From assembly GCA_947568835.1 (NCBI GenBank), contig OX387603.1, positions 2,395,701 to 2,459,700 on the forward strand: 64,000 nt of DNA. Direction: 5' to 3'. Of this stretch, positions 11,280 through 23,703 are shown in pieces. The notes under the pieces were generated by a model, which saw only the letters and a list, made by a program, of their open reading frames with translations, had not been told where the DNA came from and searched no databases. Within the stretch, counting starts at the first letter, position 1; each line of letters starts with the position of its first letter. Source of the stretch: Protonemura montana (lineage: Eukaryota > Arthropoda > Insecta > Plecoptera > Nemouridae). Both the position numbers and the translations under genes were made by a program.

Positions 11280-14050
11280 AACGAAAATATTTCATCAACC
11301 TACTGACAGAGAATAATATTGTAGCAAAAGCAGTAACCACTAGGCAACAGGTTAGAACATGAAAACAGTACGCACAAGTTGGAATTACAATTTCTCTAAA
11401 TATGTAGCTTTCAATGGGAACAATTGCTATCTTGAAACTTAATTTGCATGGAAATAAATAAACGCACATTGCGCCAAAATACCAAGTAAACTGGTAAAAG
11501 CACGTTGCTTAGGTTAGGTTCAGCCATTACGTACGCCGCAAAGATTGAACGCCACTTCACGACAAAATATACAACCAAATGCTCTAGAAATTTCAAACGA
11601 GCATCTAAGTCAATATTAGGTAGATTTGTAGTTTCAAACTGGCGGGACTTACCTACTGTTATATATAGTCAACGCCTCTCAAGCAGTGCTAAATAGTAAC
11701 GGAACCAAAGTTGGTACTGTCATTACCGGGCACTCCGCACCAACTCTGCTGTCGCGTGCTGCGTAAGCTCAAGGACGTCAGGGTCTTTGACGTCAGGTGT
11801 GTAGTGACGGGTGTTGGGTGAACTGCATCGAAGCTGTTTTCAAACTATTTATACCTATTACCTATTACCGTTCTTACCCAACCCAAACTTTGCAATAGCG
11901 GGCGATTGTATTTGAAAATGTAGTTGTCACAGTGTTTAAACAATACGAAGTCGATAAAGTGTTCTTGAAATACATACTTCCCTAGATTTCTGCTTCACAC
12001 CTTCAGCCACAAACGAGCTAGGAGCAGAGCTAGGAGCATATAATTTGGATTGGCACATAATTCAGAGATATCTATGATATAACTAACACGGTCAGATTTT
12101 AAGAGATGGTCATAAAATAATTAATTGACGAACTCTATTAGCATATCTGTTCGGGGGATTTGGGATATGTCAATTCTACAGCTCATACAATTACTATGGA
12201 CCTGTCAGCTAGCCAAATAAATAAATAAATAAATAATATAATAGTCAAACGATGTTGGATAAAAAAAAAAAAAAAGTAAATGCTCTATTGGGTTGGGTAG
12301 GAGGGGGGAGGTCATGATATCTGTGTATACTCAAGGCTTCAAGCAGTGAGTTTATAGGTTTCATCAGAGTCCCAATGCTGATGATAAATGTTCTGGGAAG
12401 CAGTTCACTTGGTACCTGTGGTCACGGCTCGTTGACGCTTGTGGCTGTCTGTTTTTACAGACAGCAACAATTACATAAGTACGACTCAAAATATCAATAC
12501 TTGCACATCAATCAGTAAAACTAGCATTAAAAAAAGGATTACTTGAGTGTTAACCAGTCTCAAACACAAGTAACATGCTAGAAATAATAACATGGAATCC
12601 GGTTGTCATCAATTTTTGTTCCTATAATAGTAAGCAAACCGTTCGCCATCCGGTGCTGGGCCTCTGAATGAACCTAAAATCCCAATGCTTGTAGCGTTTA
12701 GAAGCATCCTGCTAATCACGAGCACAATCTGTTGAATCCTTCAAACTCTACTACCTCAGTAGGAAAATGTAAAAAAAACCAACAACAATTGATCATTTAT
12801 TTAACTCTTTTTTATTTGAACAGTTCATAGACATACAAACCTACTCTCCAGAATGAAATCCAATTACTTACTTTTCGTTTCCTGTTCGTTTTCAGGTTTA
12901 ATTTTAAAAGTTCACGGTAAAAATTACTCAGTATAACTAGAAGATTTATGCGCTTAATATTCATATTTTGGGATGTTTTCTGATGATGCCAAGATGAAAA
13001 AAATATATACAGATTGAAAAGTTTGACGAGTTCGGTCCAGTGAACCATCTTTGAAAAAAAGTGAGCTAGTAACTCAATTTGTAAATGGCAAGAAATAATT
13101 ATCATAATAATGGCCAGTTTCAGACATTTCTCTCAGCAAAGAGAACACAACTGTCTTCAGCAGAAGAGCTTTTTAATCAACAAAATCTTAATAAGATTTG
13201 AACAGAAATTGTTTCTGGACCAACTCTAGCTTGCAACTCGTTTATAACTAAGAAAGTATTTGTGTAGTTATAAAGTACCTGCTTTTAAATAATGATGTGC
13301 AAGCACTTTTTTTTTGTAATCGTTTGAAAACACTAAAAATATAATTAAAATTACTGGAACAAAACACTGAATAAGATTTTTTTCTGATCAGACTGTTGGC
13401 AGTGTTTTCCTAACGCTCAAATCAACACATTATCGAAGTTTTACTCTCACAAAACGATTTGAACTCTTTTAAATTGCAAAATTATTTAAAGCTTGGAATT
13501 GGTAAGAAAACAGAGTTAGCATCATGCACATTAGGTACGAATTTAACAAAAAACTTGCAGAAATGCTCCTGCAACAGCGCTTGCCCCAAAACTTAAATAA
13601 GTCGAGCAACTACCTCATTAACTTGCTGGCATACGAACCCAACCCAACAGACTTTTAACCACCTTTACAGTCTTCTAGTCCAGTGACATCTTGGTAAAAA
13701 AACAGACACATAAGATGACAGGTAGACAGCATCAAGGAGCCTCTACTTGCTGCTGCTCCCTGAAAAGAAGTGGTCACTCACAAAATTGGATTGTTTAGCT
13801 CACATGCTATCATGGCAATAGCCATAACAAAGTACACAGATTCCTCTCATTCTGATTCCTCCAATCGATGCAAAATATTCATGATAAGAATCAGTTTGTA
13901 TTGTTGGCAACAACAAAAACAATGCCACTATAATTTTGAAGAAGCCCTGTCCTACTAAAATACAACAAAGTGGCCCTAGAGTATGAGCATCTGCTTCTTT
14001 GCAAAGGCAAACAGGGCAGCAAGTCAAAGTCTCGATCGCGGCATGAAGAC
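11280..14050. other. Intergenic and promoter region between BRD10-like 5' end and LEMD3 3' end
   Basis: The left part should hold the BRD10-like promoter. A GC-richer stretch around 11700-11900 carries TGACGTCA at 11788-11795 and lies upstream of a candidate 5'-UTR acceptor near 11303. An (AATA)n tract near 12215-12237 may be a retroposon tail. The right part is AT-rich and includes the likely LEMD3 3' UTR. No convincing coding frame is seen. Confidence 0.5.
11788..11795. promoter_or_regulatory. Palindromic CRE/ATF-type site TGACGTCA
   Basis: A perfect 8-bp CREB/ATF palindrome about 0.5 kb upstream of the inferred BRD10-like start codon, in a locally GC-richer stretch. A site of this length can occur by chance, so regulatory use is inferred. 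Confidence 0.35.
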
Positions 14051-17000
14051 CTAGTTTCCGTCAAGCGGCAGCTGCCAAAAGCTGTTGGACAGCGAAAGCT
14101 TCTTGTTGTTGGAAGGCTTGAGCGGCGTGGTAATGTCTCTTGCATCTGGGAATCGCTCGTGGTAGCGTTCCAAACGGATGTATTTCACTGTCACTAGCTT
14201 GCCTGCAGGGAATAGACAGGCGATTATCACCGCTATTGATTCAGTTTAAAACTGATTATTGGGTCAAAATGACGTGCATTATTTTTGGGGGTAGGAATCT
14301 TTTCCAATTGAAATTCTGAAATGACAGATGTTATAAAAAAAACTTTTTCAGATTCCAGTTCAGGCCCTTGAATGATAAGAAATCTCAGGAATTGAGAAGC
14401 ATTTTAATTTGGTAACTTGCAAGCTCCCTTTTGTTTTCACCACAACAAATTTGATCTCAAATCTATCGTTTTGAAGATGAAAAGTGACCTTTTATGTGCC
14501 CCATTAACGATAGAAACTGAACACCCGAATACTTACTGTCAAACCACCAGCCGTGAACGGCGCGATACGCTATGCCGGCGTCTTCCAGCGTAGCACATTT
14601 CATGTAAACGAGCCCTTCGGGGCTTCGCGGCTCGAATGCTACGTGCAGAACGTTGACGCCTTCGCCACACTTCTCCAGCAACGCGTCGATCACTTTGTCT
14701 CGCCAGCCGTCCCCGCTCTCCCTGCAGGGACAAGAGCACGGATGTTTTATTACTTGCTTCGCTTTCTTGGCTAGGTTTGCATGAAATTGTCGACAATTAT
14801 TCACACACCTGTGCAATGGATACTTTAACTCCAATAGGGTGGCAAGAGGCTGGATATTGTAAATAGGGTGCCAAGAGGCTGGATATTGTGAATAGCCAAG
14901 AGGCTGGATATTGGCATTGATGGGACAGCATTGATAGTTGAACATGGATGACAAGGCTAACAAGCCACAATAGCACAAGCCGAAACATTAACCAACCTTA
15001 AAACTATCGCGGCTTACCACCATCACTTTGACCGTTAAGTTTAATAACCACTCCACTTTCCTCTTCCCCTTAGCCTTGGGGCAAACTACGCACCAAGATA
15101 AGCCAAGCTCTAATTGAATCGAGACTCATGTTGACAATTGGAAAGAGCGCGAGAGACTTGAGGACTCACCCTTGGTCAAACATGTGCCGGAGCTTGAGGC
15201 ACGGCGTGGGTGAACTTGGCGCACCGTTCTGCGCTCCTGGTTCTGTCACGAACGCCTGTCCCTGCCACAGCTTGGCACGGTGAGGGTCGTGGCCGGGCAA
15301 AGAGCCGCATCTGTGTGGCAAAACGCTGGTCACTGTGCGATTCGTAAGGATAGGAGCAACGCAAGACATGTGGTTTTGTGCAGAAGACAACGCATCGCTA
15401 CGATTATACAGGCCTAAAACGTTAGAATGGCAGTTTCTTTCGTAAAAAAAAACATACAGAAACAATGACAAAACTTTAGCGAACTGAAACCTGCTGGGAG
15501 GAAAAATTGCCCTATATTTCATGCCCTATATTTCATGCCCATATGCACGGTGTAAACCCTCTCACTGAAATTACGAGAGATAATTTAAATTCCTGTTTAT
15601 ATTCACTTCTTATGGCCTGAAATGTGCATGAAAATTATATGACACTACCTAAAAAATGAAAACACGTGTTACCAAGCGTTCGTTATAGTGTGTCCAGTAT
15701 CTCATTCCGCTAGGGCAATAGGGAAATCTCCTTAAGATTATTATTTAATTATTATCATTGTGTTCAAATACGTGTTTAAAATAAAATCTGACGTATTTTT
15801 TCTTTTTATAATCCGATCATAACTTTTCTATTTATATTTGTTTTAAGAATGGCTAAAATATGAATTCTCGTGGCGGGATTAAAACGGGCTGTGACGCCAG
15901 AAGTTTTGTTCTGACGTCATTTTGGGTCACCTTTGCGTTTGCTACTGTTTCTTGACGTTTTTTGACGTCATACTGACGTCAGATTTCACTTTACGTCATA
16001 AAAAATGGCGACCCTCGTTTTCGTACGAGATTGAAACGCAAACATTTTAAACAGGTATATTTTATTCAAAATTGGATTCAGAAGAAAATAAAAAAATATA
16101 TGTTCATTATTTTCTCACAGAAAAAAAAATAGTTTCAAATTTAAAGAGATTTCCCTATTCTAGATTTCCTGCAAGCACCCAACGCTCAAGTCTTTGACCC
16201 ATGAACTGTGTTACCAAGCCGTTCAGTAGAACTGCGGGTACAATCAAATGTCTTGCACTGTAACTGCAATATAAAGACATAGTAATTCTTCATTTTTTTC
16301 CTCTTCAGGCGTACTCTCTGGCCTTCATATCATAAAAGAAAAACAATTCTAAAAAAACTGGTAGGAAAAATGCAAATTAAGGAAGCTACTCAAGGTGGCA
16401 AAATGTCTAACGATAGTTTTGACAGCATTGAAGCTTTGTCAAGGATTTGTAGGCCTAAAACGGGGCTCGTTGCTTAAAGTTAATAATAATAAATAATAAC
16501 AATGGTTTTAGTAGCAACTTAGGACTACACACAATAAATTGCACTGTCTGGTGGTTACTATACAGTTGTAAATTTAAAGTTGTAAAATTTTACAATTTTA
16601 CTATCTTTGCAAGTTCATTGAATGGCAGGCTGTTCCAAAGCCTGGTGCCTCTGCCAAGGAGTGATTTAAGACAATAATGGTAGACAACCTGGTAAAACAT
16701 TCAGCCACTGGGCCTTTTTTAATATCGACAAACTATTCACAACGGAGCAATTCCGTGAAACACTCCAGGACAATTCGGAACGACCGAAAGATGGTTCTAA
16801 CGGTCAAGCCTCTAATGACCACTTGAAATACACATCAATCCAGACATGCAACACGTCAAAAACATTCACGACAAAGAGAATGGCACAAAGTTCAAAAACA
16901 AGAATTCTTAATTGTTGTCACATTTCTAAGTAGCACGTAATCTTTATTAAAATAATTCTGCCAAGCCGAAGTCGAGAACAAAATCCCTTATGTCGTAAAT

Positions 17001-20000
17001 AAAAGCAGTTAAGAAATGCAGCCGACGGGACATAAGATCCAAGCGGCGACCGACATGGTGGAAGTGGTAGACTCACGATGGGGAAACGTTGGGGGTCGCG
17101 GGCGGCGATGCTGGTGGAAGCCAGCGCCAGACCGGGCACTCCTCGCCAGCAACTTCCTGCACCTCGGCCCGGACACGAGACTCGTTACGTTCGAGGAAGT
17201 CCACCGCCTGCTGCCACACGCCGGCCAAACCTGCACAAGGAGCCTGTCATTATGTGGCTTAAACAGAATACAATTGTGCAAAACACTCATTATGATCATA
17301 ACTCATTATCATTATTATCATTACTGATTATTTTGTTTAGTTGCGTTTAGGAAGCTTGAACTTGGTAATTGTTATAATTTTATGTGGTTCTTTTCTTATC
17401 GGAAAATTGTCAGGACCGCTCAAACCTCTAAAGAAGTAACTAGTATATATTGCGAAAAGTCGGGAAATTTAGTAGCCCTTTACTTAGCATTCAAAACCCA
17501 GTTGAAATAGTTTTTGTTAAAACTAGTGCTAAGGATAAATCAAGTAGACTTGAGTCTAAAAACCATCACTCATAAAACAGTTCAATGATCCAGAGGGCTG
17601 ACTGAAATAAGGGCCAAATTTTTTAACAGTTTACCAGAATCAATAAAATGTAAAGTTGGTCTGGCTTTCAAGAATGCACTGAAAGAAAACATATTAAGAA
17701 ATTGTTTTTATTCTGTCGAGGCCTTTTTAAAACACAAATAATAGAACTGGTATTTTATGTTTATGTATCTTTTATGTATTTCACTATTAAAATGTTAACA
17801 AATATGAAATCAACCGTGGGAGAAAATAAAATAAAAAAACATAATTCAAATTATCCAGTTTTTACATACCCTGATCGACACAAAGCATTTTTTTTTTAAA
17901 CAGATCAATTCAAGTCCACGAGATTATCAGCGATTCTGCTTACGAACGCGATACAGAATCGCTGCGAAAATATTTAAAAAATAAAATTCGATGTCAAAAA
18001 CAAGTGGCATTGATAACGCTAGGTTGTTATGAAAATTACGCAAACGCACCCCAAGCGAAAAAATGACAAACAAATTTAACACATTTTTAGGTACTTTTTA
18101 GGACCACAAGTAAATCTCAACAGAGCAAGTCCGAATACAAGAGCAAGTATAGTCAACAGAATACGATTCTGAGATGAAGAATCACTGCGATATTTTAAAA
18201 ATATTGGTGGTCAGTAACTCACCCTAACATTGCTCTGAACCACAGCTCTGAACCACTTCACCAAACCAAACAAATCATGGTTTTAGACTTGCGTCTACTT
18301 TATCAAAACTTAGCACAGACTTGAAAAGGGTGAAGACCTGCACCACCCTCGACAAAGTAACAGACATAACATTCAAGTCATCAAGCAAAATATTTGTTTT
18401 ATTAGAAGTATTAAAAATACCCAGTTTTACTTATAAATAGATGAAGTGAATACAAGATCACCTTCACAAAATAAAACAGCTAAAACCAAGAACCGACATT
18501 GGAAAGTACTGTTTAGCCGCAGAGGGGGTACGTCTATGGAATAATCTGCCGAGACAAGCGGTAGTACCATTGCCAAAAACCTCCAACGAAATGAAGGCTA
18601 AACTTAGCAATATTCAAATAAAATAACAACATCCGATAGCATTTATAAAGAAAAGCATGTCAAAGTTGTGAAATAAAAATAAATAAATAAATAAAATCTG
18701 ATTTAAATTGCAAACGCTTGCAATGCGCGCGGTATTTTATTATTATCAACGCTATAAACGTCTCAAAAACTGATGCCCAAACGGGGACACGAACCCCGAT
18801 CTCCGCCTATCGCGGGTGTTGCTCTGAACCATTGAGGTATTTGGACACTGGCTTTTTGAGACGATTTTAGTGTATTTGATTAGAATGATGGATCTCCAAG
18901 GAGTAGAACCAAGAGGCTGTGAATACTCACAGTCACTCTGATTCTAGTGACGCTATATCACGTCACAACCTGTCAAACTCTTTAAAGAGATGACGAGCAA
19001 TAACTAAAAATCTACCACCGCCACAAAACGAGGTCAGCACTCACGGTCTCTGTCCTGCGGTGCGATGAGCTGGTCCCGGACGTGGTTGATTGCAAGGCAG
19101 CCGTGCCCGGCAGCCGAGCCCGGTGAAGCCGGCGCTGGCAGCGAGGCATGGTGGGTCTGCAGCACGCTCAGGATCCGCTGCACCAGCGAGAACACTTCTT
19201 GCCGTCCACGCTTCTTGCTGTTCGATCGCCACGACCAAAGCAGCTTACCGCCGTAGGCTGCACAAGCGCCTGAAGACGGAAACCACGACAAGTTAGAGCC
19301 GTGGGATTTTACAACCGATCCGACTGTTTGGGTTTTAGTTGGTATACAGTGATATGAGGCGCTCGGCATTTGTAACGCTAACACCGTCGAAACAAGTTCT
19401 GTTTGGGAGAGAGGTTGGAGGGATGAAAGTTAAGCAACACTGCGCTGGATCAGGTATTGGATGGGTGACCATCATACACATGACCAGTTCAGTTTGGGAG
19501 AGAGGTTGGAGGGATGAAAGTTAGTACAGCAACTTCACTCGCCTTGCTTATCAACCTCTCGACAGCATGGATTTGTGGAGGAATCCTGCTGTTTGAGTTG
19601 TACCGTCCTTCGGAAGGGACGTTAAGCCGGTGATCCCATTAGTGCTCTTTGACAGGAGTAGGCTACTTGCTGGAACCAATTTCCCCTCCTCCCCTCTAGA
19701 CCAGCTCAGGTTCATCATCATCCACTCATTCACCAACGCCATTAGACCAGTGCCGCATGACCAGATGTCAAAACAGTGCTAAGTTAAACACCACAAACAA
19801 ATAAAATAAATACCACGGAAACAAACATCTGTACTTCAAAAAAAAATGTAAAAAAAAAATCGTAATTAACAACGCTCTAATTTGACTGATCAATTTTGGT
19901 AAACAGAACGCCAAACTCACCGAAAATAGCTAGCACGAGTGTGCTAGCGATCGAGACCAGCTTGAGACGAGCTAGACAGGCCCAGGGAAGGTCGACGTGG

Positions 20001-23000
20001 ATTGCAAGAAGACCGCCGCTGCCCACTAAGATGTGATTGTCCTCGAGGCCTCGATTGTCAGCCGTGGCTGGCGTAGGCGATGCCGAGACCACTTGGATGT
20101 TCCAGTGAGGGTTGGCCAGCAGGAGCTTCTTCAGGTTGCGAAGGTCTCGCATGCACTGCCAGTCTTCCTGCGGCCGCAAAGACAAGAGACATTTATGGCA
20201 GGGGTTGGGCAGAGGCGGTTTTATGCTCTTGTTTCAAGTTTTCAAATGTGCCATCGAATAAGTGATGGCTGACCATGGAAAATAGATTTTGGTAAAATAT
20301 AATTGTCTCGTTAAGTTGATTGATTGATGGCACCCTATTCACAACATCCAGCCTCTTGGCACCCTATTCACAACATCCAGCCTCTTGGCACCCTATTCAC
20401 AATATCCAGCCTCTTGGCATCCTATTCACAATATCCAGCCTCTTGCCACCCTATTCACAATATCCAGCCTCTTGGCACCCTATTCACAATATCCAGCCTC
20501 TTGCCACCTTATTCGCAATACATTGCACATGCAACACATTCTCCTGTTTTTCAACCCAAGCTTTGCTAGAGTAACTGAATTTTGAGTCATGCGGTGTCCA
20601 GCACATACCAGGTCAGTCTTGCGGGAGAGCCACTGGACGAGCTGTTTCTCGGTCATGAGTGGAGATACGTAGGACCCGTCCCGCTCTGCAGGCCCACATT
20701 GAGCCTGGATGGCACGACGGACTAACTCAGGGTGCAGATGACGCATCAGCCGAGTAGCAGGCACAAGCTGGTCGGGGAGAATACAGAGGTCCTGTGGGCG
20801 GAAAGGTCAGAGACAAACAACGTTTATTTTCATATTAAGAAAATGCCTTCAACACAACCTTTCAATCTCGAAAAACTCCAATTTTGACGTTGAATGCATT
20901 TAATGCTGTGAAATATGATTTAAATCGCAAACACTTGCAATATACAAAGTATTTTGTTATTGCCAACACTACTACCTTATCAAAATTTGGTGCCTAAATG
21001 TTTGAAATTTCATTTTGTTGGAAATTCATTTTTATATTTTTAAATTGATCAGTGGTGTTTGACGACGCACTGGTTTAACAACGAACCCTGTGAAACAGGT
21101 CTAATGGCGTCGGTGAATGAGTAGACTTTGATGAACCTAACCTAGCCTAGAAGGGAGGAGGGGAAACCCGGTGCCGGCGCGTAGCCTACTCCTGTCGAAG
21201 AGCACCAAGGGGACCACTGGCTTAACGTCCCTTCCAAAGGACGGTACAACGCGAACAACAGGATTCCTCCACAAATCCATGCTGTCGAGAGGTTGATAAG
21301 CAAGGCGAGTGAAGTTGCTGTACTAACTTTCATCCCTCCAACCTCTCTCCCGAACAGAACTGGTCATGTGTATGATGGTCACCCATCCAATGCCTGACCC
21401 AGTGCAGTGTTGTTTAACTTCCGTGATCTCACGAGGACCGTTGTTTCTAACACGCCAAACCATTATAAAATAGGTTGTCAATCGTGGACTTACGTTGCTG
21501 TAATCATCTCCCACCATGTCCGCTGAGCACGTTGGGTAAGTGTTTTCTGCAAATAAAAAACAATTATGAATCAGTTATACATATACAGACAACTAACATC
21601 ACTAAATGCATCAGACGGATTAGATACGTAACGCATGGAATGAACCCCGTTTTTATTTACATGCAGTTAGGCTTACGAGTATTTTCCGACGAGAACGAAA
21701 ATGGTTGATTGTCCCGGATGTTGAGATAGGCGATTCCCAGCACAAAGAAGAAGATGCAGGCGACAAGGAGTAGAACCATCGAGATCGCCTGGGAGTTACT
21801 GAATAGCCGCGGCGCTTCTTCTGTCTTGAACTGTTGGGTTATGTCGCTAAAGAGATGGGACATGTCACAAAATTACAAAGTTAAAGGTGTGGTTTATCGG
21901 TGTGTCGGTACCAAGTGGCATTAGATTGGCAAAGTTGAACCATCTTTATAAAGACCAGAAAATGTATAATATTGCTAAAACTTTCAATGCAAGCTCTGAA
22001 AATATGAATTTATATTGAATCTACAAAACCCTTTTTCGATGTTTGTCGGTGCTTTATTGAAACTCTGTGAACTTTAAAATGGCTAAGATAATAAATACGA
22101 AAACAAACGACGGTTTGCTGTGGAAAGATCGCCGTCAACTGTTTCTAAAAGTCCCCCTCAAAGCAAAACTAGGTGTTAAATCTGCACTGAATATTATGAA
22201 AAACAGATAAAACTCACAGCAAGAAACTTAACATTTACTAAAAGTAAGCTTTTATTTTTATAAAGTTGTGTGGTCCCATTTGAAAAGTGGCTCGTGTCTT
22301 CCTTGCCATCCAATTCTCTATGAATCTCAACCGAGTCGCAAAGTCCAACACATGAAAATGAGGCCATCAAGATTACGGCTTTTAAATATGAATCATTAGC
22401 ATCTGACGCCTGTATTCGATCCAAACTAATAATAAATAAGAATAAATAAATAAATGTGTAGGTCATTGCTGATTTCTATTGCCTGATGCTAAAGCCAGCA
22501 GACTTCTCTCACCTGGTGTCAGGAGATCCATTATCACTGTTGTGAGCTGAGATTGGATAAAGTCGCGAATTTCGGGCAATGAAATCATCGAACTCAAAGG
22601 CTTTCTCTTTAAACAGTTTGGATGTTTGCGGTAACAAACCTGGAATAATAAATGTAATAATGAGACAGTTAAGGGTTTACATTGAATGATGATTGATTGA
22701 GCTGGAACATATTGAAGAAGAGCATCACATAGAAAACTTACTTTCAGTTTTTCGGCTTTCACGGCTGGCCTTCGCAGCCAAACGACGAGTGAAATCTGAC
22801 ACAAAGGGGCTCTCTGCTTTCGGGGTTGCCTGTTTACGATACGACAACAGGCTGCTAACTTGACTATCATTTCCATTTAACTCCGAGAGCCGAGGCGAGT
22901 GTTTCGCTGTGTTGGGCGATTCTACGGAGTCCGAATCAGAACCATTCTCGTCATATGAGACTCGCGATGGGCTTGTCTTTCTTGTTGTTGTAATTGACAT

Positions 23001-23372
23001 TGAAAAACGTCCACGATTTTTTGCTGGAGGCTCAGCCACTTTTGGAGGTGAATATGACACTGGTGAAGCAAATGTTTGCCTACGAGTATTGCGCGTTTTG
23101 ACAGCAGGTGGTGGTGGCGGCATGCTTTTCGCCGCAATGCTTCTTCCATGTTTGTCATTGTCGCTCTCCTCGCCGGAGCTATACTGAGAGAGCGATAATG
23201 ATTTCCGAGTTTTCGTAGCACGTGGTGCCGGAGACGTTGATTTTCCACTCAAATTATTCTCTAGTTTCTTAATTAGTAAGCCGCGGGTTGAACTAGTGAC
23301 TGGAATCGTAATGCCGATTTCTTTTAGTTTTTTAGAAATCTCGGCGTCCGACCAGTCGCTAAACGACGCCAT
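14051..23372 (-). CDS. LEMD3: LEMD3/MAN1 inner nuclear membrane protein
   Basis: Eleven exons: 23372-22742, 22639-22513, 21846-21677, 21546-21494, 20791-20609, 20167-19921, 19257-19045, 17230-17077, 15310-15170, 14721-14537 and 14202-14051. They total 2256 nt, exactly 752 codons, so 751 residues. Residues 1-45 form the LEM domain ([20 protein letters not shown]), which in this family binds BAF. A Ser/Pro/basic linker follows. One membrane segment lies near residues 273-296 ([20 protein letters not shown]) and the second near 454-470. The MAN1-Src1 C-terminal region contains [14 protein letters not shown] and [17 protein letters not shown]. The last exons form the UHM/RRM-like fold ([40 protein letters not shown]), which in vertebrate MAN1 binds receptor-regulated Smads and damps BMP/TGF-beta signalling. 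Human LEMD3 is longer, mainly in the N-terminal linker. All introns are GT-AG. An in-frame ATG also lies 33 nt upstream at 23405, but the conserved MASFSDW start fits the family better. Several introns carry SINEs, a MITE and 29-bp satellite arrays. Confidence 0.95.
14838..14925 (-). repeat. 29-bp satellite, about three units
   Basis: The unit is CACCCTATTCACAATATCCA plus GCCTCTTGG, here in inverse orientation. In LEMD3 intron 9. Confidence 0.85.
15717..16159. mobile_element. MITE A, copy 1 (443 bp, TIR AATAGGGAAATCTC)
   Basis: Inverted ends AATAGGGAAATCTCCTTAA and its inverse bound a non-coding body with three TGACGTCA palindromes (15912, 15963, 15974). The target duplication may be TA, as in Tc1/mariner-type elements. 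It lies in LEMD3 intron 8. Confidence 0.85.
17347..17572. mobile_element. Hairpin MITE family B, right half
   Basis: Contains GGAAATTTAGTAGCCCTTTA, AGCATTCAAAACCCAGTTGA and the terminal GATAAATCAAGTAGACTTGA then GTCTAAAAACCAT. The left arm is missing. In LEMD3 intron 7. Confidence 0.72.
17590..17740 (+). pseudogene. LINE C-terminal fragment
   Basis: The frame reads [20 protein letters not shown] then [11 protein letters not shown] and stops. 'FNSLPESI...FK..LK' is the usual end of non-LTR reverse transcriptases. In LEMD3 intron 7. Confidence 0.6.
18480..18698 (+). mobile_element. LINE 3' end with (AAAT)n tail
   Basis: The frame reads [20 protein letters not shown] then [20 protein letters not shown] and stops, followed by a short 3' UTR and an ATAAATAAATAAAT tail. 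A second copy lies at 57645. In LEMD3 intron 7. Confidence 0.75.
18703..18990 (-). mobile_element. tRNA-headed SINE, nearly full length
   Basis: On the minus strand it has a 5' flank module, a tRNA-like part with B box GGGGTTCGTGTCCCCG, TTTGAGACG, then the tail module GCATTGCAAGCGTTTGCAA type. It is in LEMD3 intron 7. Confidence 0.8.
19385..19800 (+). mobile_element. 5S-rRNA-headed SINE with duplicated promoter-proximal segment
   Basis: AAGTTAAGCAACACTGCGCT and GGATGGGTGACC mark the 5S-like part. The segment GGGAGAGAGGTTGGAGGGAT occurs twice, before and after it. The core GTACCGTCCTTCGGAAGGGA and a purine/AT-rich tail follow. It sits in LEMD3 intron 6. Confidence 0.85.
20328..20523 (+). repeat. 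29-bp satellite, about six to seven units
   Basis: Near-identical units of the same 29-bp sequence, in LEMD3 intron 5. Because 29 is not a multiple of three, all three frames read through as shifted repeats; the open frames here are artefacts. Confidence 0.92.
20885..20995 (-). mobile_element. tRNA-headed SINE tail fragment
   Basis: TTTAAATCGCAAACACTTGC and the following TTTTGTTATTGCCAACACTA resemble the tail module in minus orientation. It is degenerate, in LEMD3 intron 4. Confidence 0.55.
21047..21462 (-). mobile_element. 5S-rRNA-headed SINE, full length
   Basis: On the minus strand the head reads GGTTTGGCGTGTTAGAAAC then CTCGTGAGATCACGGAAGTT, continuing to GGATGGGTGACC and the family core. 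It lies 31 bp from LEMD3 exon 4, in intron 4. Confidence 0.88.
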
Positions 23373-23703
23373 TTTTCTACGGTGTGGTGGAGTCACTGCT
23401 ACCAACCTTACACGAACAAAACAAAAGTTTAAAACTTGCAGGCAAGTCTCCGAATATATTCGTTATCGCCTTTTCTTTCCTACAAAAAATATTAAAGCAA
23501 TGCAAGTATACATATATTAGATAAATTTTATTCCTGGCTTCTTGCAGTATTATTATTCCTAAAAAAAACCTAAAATATTCAACATAAGTGTGTGCCTCAC
23601 TATTATTTTTATTTGTGACCCATTGTTGCAAGAGGCGCCATCATTTTCAGACCAGACTCTACCTAGAGTAAGCAGATCTCAGGGATATTGTAGGCAACAC
23701 TAA
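23373..23703. promoter_or_regulatory. Short head-to-head intergenic region between LEMD3 and HSF-like gene
   Basis: Only 331 bp separate the LEMD3 start codon (minus) from the HSF-type start codon (plus), so both 5' UTRs and core promoters must share this interval unless 5'-UTR introns exist. This is the usual layout of a bidirectional promoter. I see no clear TATA box in a convincing position. The promoter role is inferred from geometry. Confidence 0.5.

Noticed and set aside
20320-20585. Several overlapping open frames of 60-85 codons repeating [16 protein letters not shown]
   Set aside because: They are translations of a non-coding 29-bp tandem repeat, open in three frames only because the unit lacks stops.
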